From contig CAZSSQ010000128.1 of NCBI GenBank assembly GCA_964609465.1, positions 1 to 6,955 on the forward strand: 6,955 nt of DNA. Direction: 5' to 3'. Position 1 is the stretch's first letter, and each line of letters begins with the position of its first letter. This document shows positions 4,122 through 6,955 of this stretch, piece by piece. A model generated the notes under the pieces. The model was not told the DNA's origin and searched no databases. It saw only the letters and a list, made by a program, of their open reading frames with translations. The stretch comes from CAVSBT01 sp964609465. Its GTDB lineage: Bacteria > Chloroflexota > Dehalococcoidia > DSTF01 > JALHUB01. Made by a program: the position numbers and the translations under genes.

Positions 4122-5948
4122 CTAGTGCGACGGCAGGAAGTCCAGAACCTCCACCTCTAGGTTATCGCCACCGCGGCGGTCCGCCGAGAGAGCGTACACC
4201 ACGTCGATGAGGCTTCCCGGCTCCGGAAGCCGGACGCTATCCTGGCCCTCCACGGGCCCTTCGCCCATGCCGAAGGCGATGGCTGGCCAGACGACAGGCC
4301 CATCGCGCAGCTTGAGGCGCAGGTGCTGGCCGTCGCTGCCGACGGCCTGGCACTCGAGCACGGTGACGCCCCGGCCCAGGAAGGCCGGCCGCGGGTTGCC
4401 GTTGCCATGGGGGGACAGCAACCCCAGCCCCCGGATCTCGGCGGCGCGCAGGGCGCGCAGCGGCATAGGCGCGTCCACCTCGATGGTGGGGGCCAGATCC
4501 AGGGGAGCTAGCTCCCGGGCGGCCTGCGCCAGGAGCCGCTCCTTGATGGCGGGCAGGGCCTGGTTATCGGCTGTGAAGCCCGCTGCCTGCCGGTGGCCCC
4601 CGAAGCGCCGGAAGAGCCCCCCGCACGTCCGGAACGCCCCCACGATGTCGAACTCGGGGATGCTGCGGGCGCTGGCGTGGCTGACGCTCTCGCCCAGCTC
4701 GTAGACGACGGCCGGCCGGTAGAGCTCCTCGGCCAGCCGGGCCGCCACCAGCCCAACGATGCCCGAGCCAAGGGCCGGGTGTCCCACCATGACCAGCGGC
4801 GATCGAGGGTCTTCGGCGCCCCAGAGCTCCTGGGCCAGCGAGAGGGCCTCCAGCGTCTGGCGCTGGCGCTCACGGTTCAGCTCGTCCAGACGCTGGGCCA
4901 GGCGGGCCGCCTCCCCCTCGTCGCGGGCGACCAGCAGGTCGTAGGCCAAACGGGCGCTGGCGATGCGGCCGGCGGCGTTGAGGCGCGGCCCCAGGGCGAA
5001 GGAGAGGGCCTCGGTGTCGAGGCGCCCCGGGTCGATTCCTGCCACCTTCATCAGGGCGCGCAGCCCCGGCCGCGAGGTCCGCGCCAGGGCGGCCAGTCCC
5101 CGCCGCACCATCTCCCGGTTTTCGCCCAGCAGCGGCGCCACGTCGACGACGGTGCCCAAGGCCACCAGGTCCAGGTGCTCGTCGGGCTCGAAGGCAGCGT
5201 TCAGGGCCCCGTGGAGGGCAGCCATGAGCTGGTAGGCCAGGCCCACGGCGGCGAGATCCTCCAGGGAGCTAGGGATTGGGAACTCAGAAGTGGGGGGCCC
5301 AGGGCGGCCTGCTGGGTCCCGGTTCCTTTCGCCTGAGGCGAATCCACCTCTGGCGGAGGGTCCGGGTTCCCTTTGGGCCAGCTTCGGGTTCACCAGCGCC
5401 TGCGCCGGGGGGAGATGCTCCGGCACCGCGTGGTGATCAACGATGAGGACGTCCATCCCCAGGGCGCGGGCGTGCCCCACCTCAGCCACGGAGCTGCTGC
5501 CGCAATCGGCTGTCAGCAGTAGATCGGCTCCCTGGGCCCGCAGCCGGTCGATGGCGTCTGTGTTGAGGCCGTACCCCTCTCGGAAGCGGTCCGGGATGTG
5601 GGTAAGGACGCGGCCTCCCAGGGCCTCCAGCCCCTGGGTGAGGAGGGCGGCCGCCGTCACGCCGTCGACATCGAAGTCGCCAAAGACGGCCACCAGCTCG
5701 CGCCGGCGCAGAGCGAGGCGCAGGCGTTGGACGGCGCGCTCCATGTCGGGCAGCAGGAAGGGGTCCGGGGGCGCCGGCGCGCCTTCCAGGAAGCGACGCG
5801 CCTCGTCGAGCGTGCGTATCCCTCGGTTGGCAAGCAGCCGCTGGAGGAGGGGAGGGTAGTCGCTGGAGTGTAGAGCGTCGGTGCGTTCGCCGGTGCGCAG
5901 ACGCCAGCGGCGGCGTCCGCCGACGAGCGTGGGAGCTTCCCCTTGCAC
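4122..5948 (-). CDS. recJ: Single-stranded-DNA-specific 5'-3' exonuclease RecJ
   Basis: A 608-aa cytoplasmic DHH/DHHA1-family nuclease that degrades single-stranded DNA 5'-3' with divalent metals, acting in recombinational, mismatch and replication-fork repair. Metal-binding motifs are intact: DFDVDG at 91-96 (motif I), TADCG at 146-150, DHH at 171-173 and DLVALGTVVDVAPL at 260-273 with D269. LGPRLNAAGRI (319-329) follows. The DHHA1 part carries SGIVGLVAARLAEEL, SHASARSIPEFDI (423-435) and FGGHRQAAGF (449-458), and an OB-like C-terminal region follows. Length is slightly above the usual 550-600. Part of the excess is a Pro/Gly/Arg-rich stretch at ~190-228, between NPK and LEDLAAVG, where relatives usually have only a short linker. 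Its DNA carries palindromes and a direct repeat (see 5314-5374). GTG at 5948 is chosen, with AGGGGG (5955-5960) six bases upstream. The frame stays open through the insert and all catalytic residues are present, so it should be functional. Confidence 0.93.
   Translation of the reverse strand: MQGEAPTLVGGRRRWRLRTGERTDALHSSDYPPLLQRLLANRGIRTLDEARRFLEGAPAPPDPFLLPDMERAVQRLRLALRRRELVAVFGDFDVDGVTAAALLTQGLEALGGRVLTHIPDRFREGYGLNTDAIDRLRAQGADLLLTADCGSSSVAEVGHARALGMDVLIVDHHAVPEHLPPAQALVNPKLAQREPGPSARGGFASGERNRDPAGRPGPPTSEFPIPSSLEDLAAVGLAYQLMAALHGALNAAFEPDEHLDLVALGTVVDVAPLLGENREMVRRGLAALARTSRPGLRALMKVAGIDPGRLDTEALSFALGPRLNAAGRIASARLAYDLLVARDEGEAARLAQRLDELNRERQRQTLEALSLAQELWGAEDPRSPLVMVGHPALGSGIVGLVAARLAEELYRPAVVYELGESVSHASARSIPEFDIVGAFRTCGGLFRRFGGHRQAAGFTADNQALPAIKERLLAQAARELAPLDLAPTIEVDAPMPLRALRAAEIRGLGLLSPHGNGNPRPAFLGRGVTVLECQAVGSDGQHLRLKLRDGPVVWPAIAFGMGEGPVEGQDSVRLPEPGSLIDVVYALSADRRGGDNLEVEVLDFLPSH
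5314..5374. repeat. Palindrome pair between near-identical direct repeats, inside recJ
   Basis: Two adjacent small palindromes lie here. TTCGCCTGAGGCGAA (5328-5342) has a perfect stem. TCCACCTCTGGCGGA (5343-5357) has one A-C mismatch on the + strand that becomes G-U on the - strand. They are bracketed by GGGTCCCGGTTCCTTT (5314-5329) and GGGTCCGGGTTCCCTTT (5358-5374), which differ by one substitution and one base of length. The left copy overlaps the first palindrome by two bases. Translated in the recJ frame, the flanks give QREPGP and ERNRDP. From memory, GCC-TGA-GGC and GCC-TCT-GGC stem pairs of this type are dispersed repeats in some uncultivated bacterial genomes. Confidence 0.6.
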
Positions 5949-5993
5949 CGGCGACCCCCTAGCTTCCGCAGGCGATTCTGCCCGCCGTACGCC

Positions 5994-6006
5994 TGGTACT
6001 ATACCA
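5994..6006 (-). promoter_or_regulatory. Candidate extended -10 promoter for recJ within a small palindrome
   Basis: The - strand reads TGGTATAGT at 6006-5998. This is a TGn extended -10 joined to TATAGT, five of six to the -10 consensus, 49 nt before the recJ GTG. The best-spaced -35 (TTCTAG, 6026-6021, 17 nt away) is poor, but extended -10 promoters can work without one. The -10 lies inside the 13-nt inverted repeat TGGTACTATACCA (5994-6006, five-base arms), which could be an operator or chance. Confidence 0.35.
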
Positions 6007-6058
6007 CGGCGTCAAAGGCGCTAGAAGGGGGCACCGGCGGCGCGGGCCCTGGCCAGCA

Positions 6059-6076
6059 CCGATTCAATGAATTCGG
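6059..6076. repeat. Small imperfect hairpin in the nnrD-recJ spacer
   Basis: CCG-ATTCA (6059-6066) can pair with TGAAT-T-CGG (6068-6076) with one bulged T. It is AT-rich compared with its surroundings and neighbours the stronger hairpins at 6082-6117. It may be part of the same repeat cluster. No function can be assigned. Confidence 0.3.
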
Positions 6077-6081
6077 GCTTC

Positions 6082-6121
6082 CCGCGTCGCGGTGACGGGC
6101 GACCGCGAGGGTCGCCCCTAC
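6082..6121. repeat. Palindromic intergenic repeat overlapping the nnrD stop codon
   Basis: GGGCGACC (6097-6104) and GGTCGCCC (6110-6117) form a perfect 8-bp stem around GCGAG. A second short stem, CCGCG-T-CGCGG, lies at 6082-6092. On the - strand the unit begins GTAGGGGCGACC, and its TAG is the nnrD stop codon. From memory this is a common dispersed repeat in Chloroflexota-like metagenome DNA. In another - strand frame it reads VGATLAVA, a peptide I recall recurring in spurious database ORFs. No T-run follows on the - strand, so it is not an intrinsic terminator. Confidence 0.6.
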
Positions 6122-6955
6122 ATGGCTTTCAGGTCCTTCACTGTGCGGGGGAGCAGGGGGAGCAGGTCTCCGGCGACGGGGCCGGCATCGCCCATCTCGC
6201 GCCGTGCCTCCTCGCCCGCCGCCGCGTGCACGTAGACGCCGCAAACGGCGGCCTCAAAGGGCGAAAGACCCTGGGCGAGGAAGCCGGCCAGAGCGCCGGC
6301 CAGCACGTCGCCGGAGCCGCCGCTGGCCAGGGCCGGGTTGGCGAACGGGCTGAGGGCGGCGCGACCGTCGGGCGCAGCCACCACGGTGTGGGCGCCCTTG
6401 AGGACCACCGTCTTCCCCCACTCTCGGGCGCAGGCGGCGGCGCAGCCCAGGCGGTCGGCCTGGATCTCCGGGACGGGCCGGCGCGAGAGGCGTGACATCT
6501 CGCCCGGGTGGGGCGTGACGATGGCCGGCGCCTTCAGCTCTCGCCACCAGCCCGGCGTCCTTGCCAGGGCGTTGAGGCCGTCGGCGTCGACGACGATCGT
6601 GGGCGGCGGCTCTCCAGCCAGGGAGAAGAGGAGGGCCCGCACGAAGCTCTGCGTGGCGCCCCGCTGGCCCAGACCGCAGCCCACGAGCAGCACGTCGTAG
6701 CCCTCGACGGCGCGCAAGACGAGGTCGGCGGCCCGGCGGGCCAGGCCTCCTTCCTCCTCCGGCAGGGGAAGGTAGGTGGCCTCCGTCAGAGCAGAGGCGA
6801 TGACGGGGTGCAGGCTGCGGGGGCAGGCCAGGGTGACCAGTCCGGCGCCTACCCGGTAGGCAGCGGCCGCGGCCAGGTGGGCGGCGCCCACGTAGTTCTC
6901 GGAGCCGGCGACGACGAGCACCCGCCCGAAGGTGCCCTTGTTGGCGTCGGCCGGC
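6118..6955 (-). CDS. nnrD: ADP-dependent NAD(P)H-hydrate dehydratase, C-terminal 278 aa (5' end outside window)
   Basis: This enzyme dehydrates the S form of hydrated NADH or NADPH, using ADP, to restore the normal cofactor. The frame is open to the window edge, and NKGTFGRVLVVAGS at the edge is the conserved opening of the ribokinase-like YjeF_C domain, so the GTG at 6921 inside it is not the true start. Further motifs in order are YRVGAGLVTLA, VVDADGLNAL, TPHPGEMSRL, VVLKGAHTVVAAPDG, NPALASGGSGDVLAGALAGF and GVYVHAAAGE. GGSGDVLAG is the nucleotide/catalytic motif with the conserved Asp. In many bacteria, probably including this one, the domain is fused behind a YjeF_N epimerase (NnrE), giving a ~500-aa bifunctional protein. 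The PADANKGTFG approach fits such a fusion, but the N-terminal part is not visible. The stop TAG (6118-6120) belongs to a palindromic repeat, so the last few residues (VKDLKAM) may have been altered by it. recJ follows after 169 nt. Confidence 0.9.
   Translation of the reverse strand, partial: PADANKGTFGRVLVVAGSENYVGAAHLAAAAAYRVGAGLVTLACPRSLHPVIASALTEATYLPLPEEEGGLARRAADLVLRAVEGYDVLLVGCGLGQRGATQSFVRALLFSLAGEPPPTIVVDADGLNALARTPGWWRELKAPAIVTPHPGEMSRLSRRPVPEIQADRLGCAAACAREWGKTVVLKGAHTVVAAPDGRAALSPFANPALASGGSGDVLAGALAGFLAQGLSPFEAAVCGVYVHAAAGEEARREMGDAGPVAGDLLPLLPRTVKDLKAM

Noticed and set aside
4593..5336. 247-aa + strand open frame over recJ
   Set aside because: Antisense shadow of recJ, with Gln/Gly/His-rich translation typical of reverse reading of GC-rich coding DNA.
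6010..6015. TTGACG (- strand) as the -35 box for the recJ promoter
   Set aside because: It is only 6 nt from the TATAGT -10, far too close for a sigma-70 promoter. It could pair only with a different, unseen -10.
5949..6117. Hidden RNA gene or riboswitch between nnrD and recJ
   Set aside because: No tRNA, riboswitch or other known RNA pattern is recognisable. The folding potential is explained by short repeat hairpins.
5999..6244. 81-aa - strand frame containing VGATLAVA
   Set aside because: It is a translation of the intergenic repeat plus an out-of-frame part of nnrD, a known kind of spurious prediction.

Overview
The window is GC-rich bacterial DNA (roughly two-thirds G+C by eye). Protein style, an EF-G-2-type second elongation factor and several short palindromic repeats of kinds I remember from Chloroflexota (Dehalococcoidia-like) metagenome bins suggest that phylum. 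This is an inference from style, not a phylogenetic result. GTG and TTG starts are used, as expected at high GC.

Layout. The left 1.1 kb reads on the + strand: the 3' end of tyrS (tyrosyl-tRNA synthetase, S4 RNA-binding domain), a 261-bp spacer packed with short palindromes, and an unrecognised 163-residue protein. A foldback repeat with a terminator-like hairpin (1135-1222) follows. Everything to its right reads on the - strand. In transcription order these are: the 3' part of an NAD(P)H-hydrate dehydratase gene (nnrD, running off the right edge), a 169-nt spacer with repeat hairpins and a possible promoter, recJ (single-strand-specific 5'-3' exonuclease), a HicB-like/DinB-like fusion protein 29 nt downstream, and an EF-G paralogue (EF-G-2/FusA2 type). 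The + and - genes converge on the 1135-1222 element.

How the genes fit together. The set is mostly housekeeping: tRNA charging, a translation GTPase, DNA repair/recombination and repair of damaged NAD(P)H. recJ, hicB-dinB and fusA2 may form one transcription unit (29- and 72-nt gaps, same strand). The gene functions do not show a dedicated shared pathway, and I see no clear new defence or mobile system.

The most notable points are: (1) the HicB-DinB fusion without a HicA partner; (2) a low-complexity stretch in recJ between two conserved motifs, whose DNA holds two small palindromes between near-identical 16-17-nt direct repeats; (3) a 20-bp perfect palindrome bounded exactly by 9-bp direct repeats in the tyrS downstream spacer; (4) the density of palindromic repeats at gene ends, including one that supplies the nnrD stop codon and one that may serve as the tyrS terminator.
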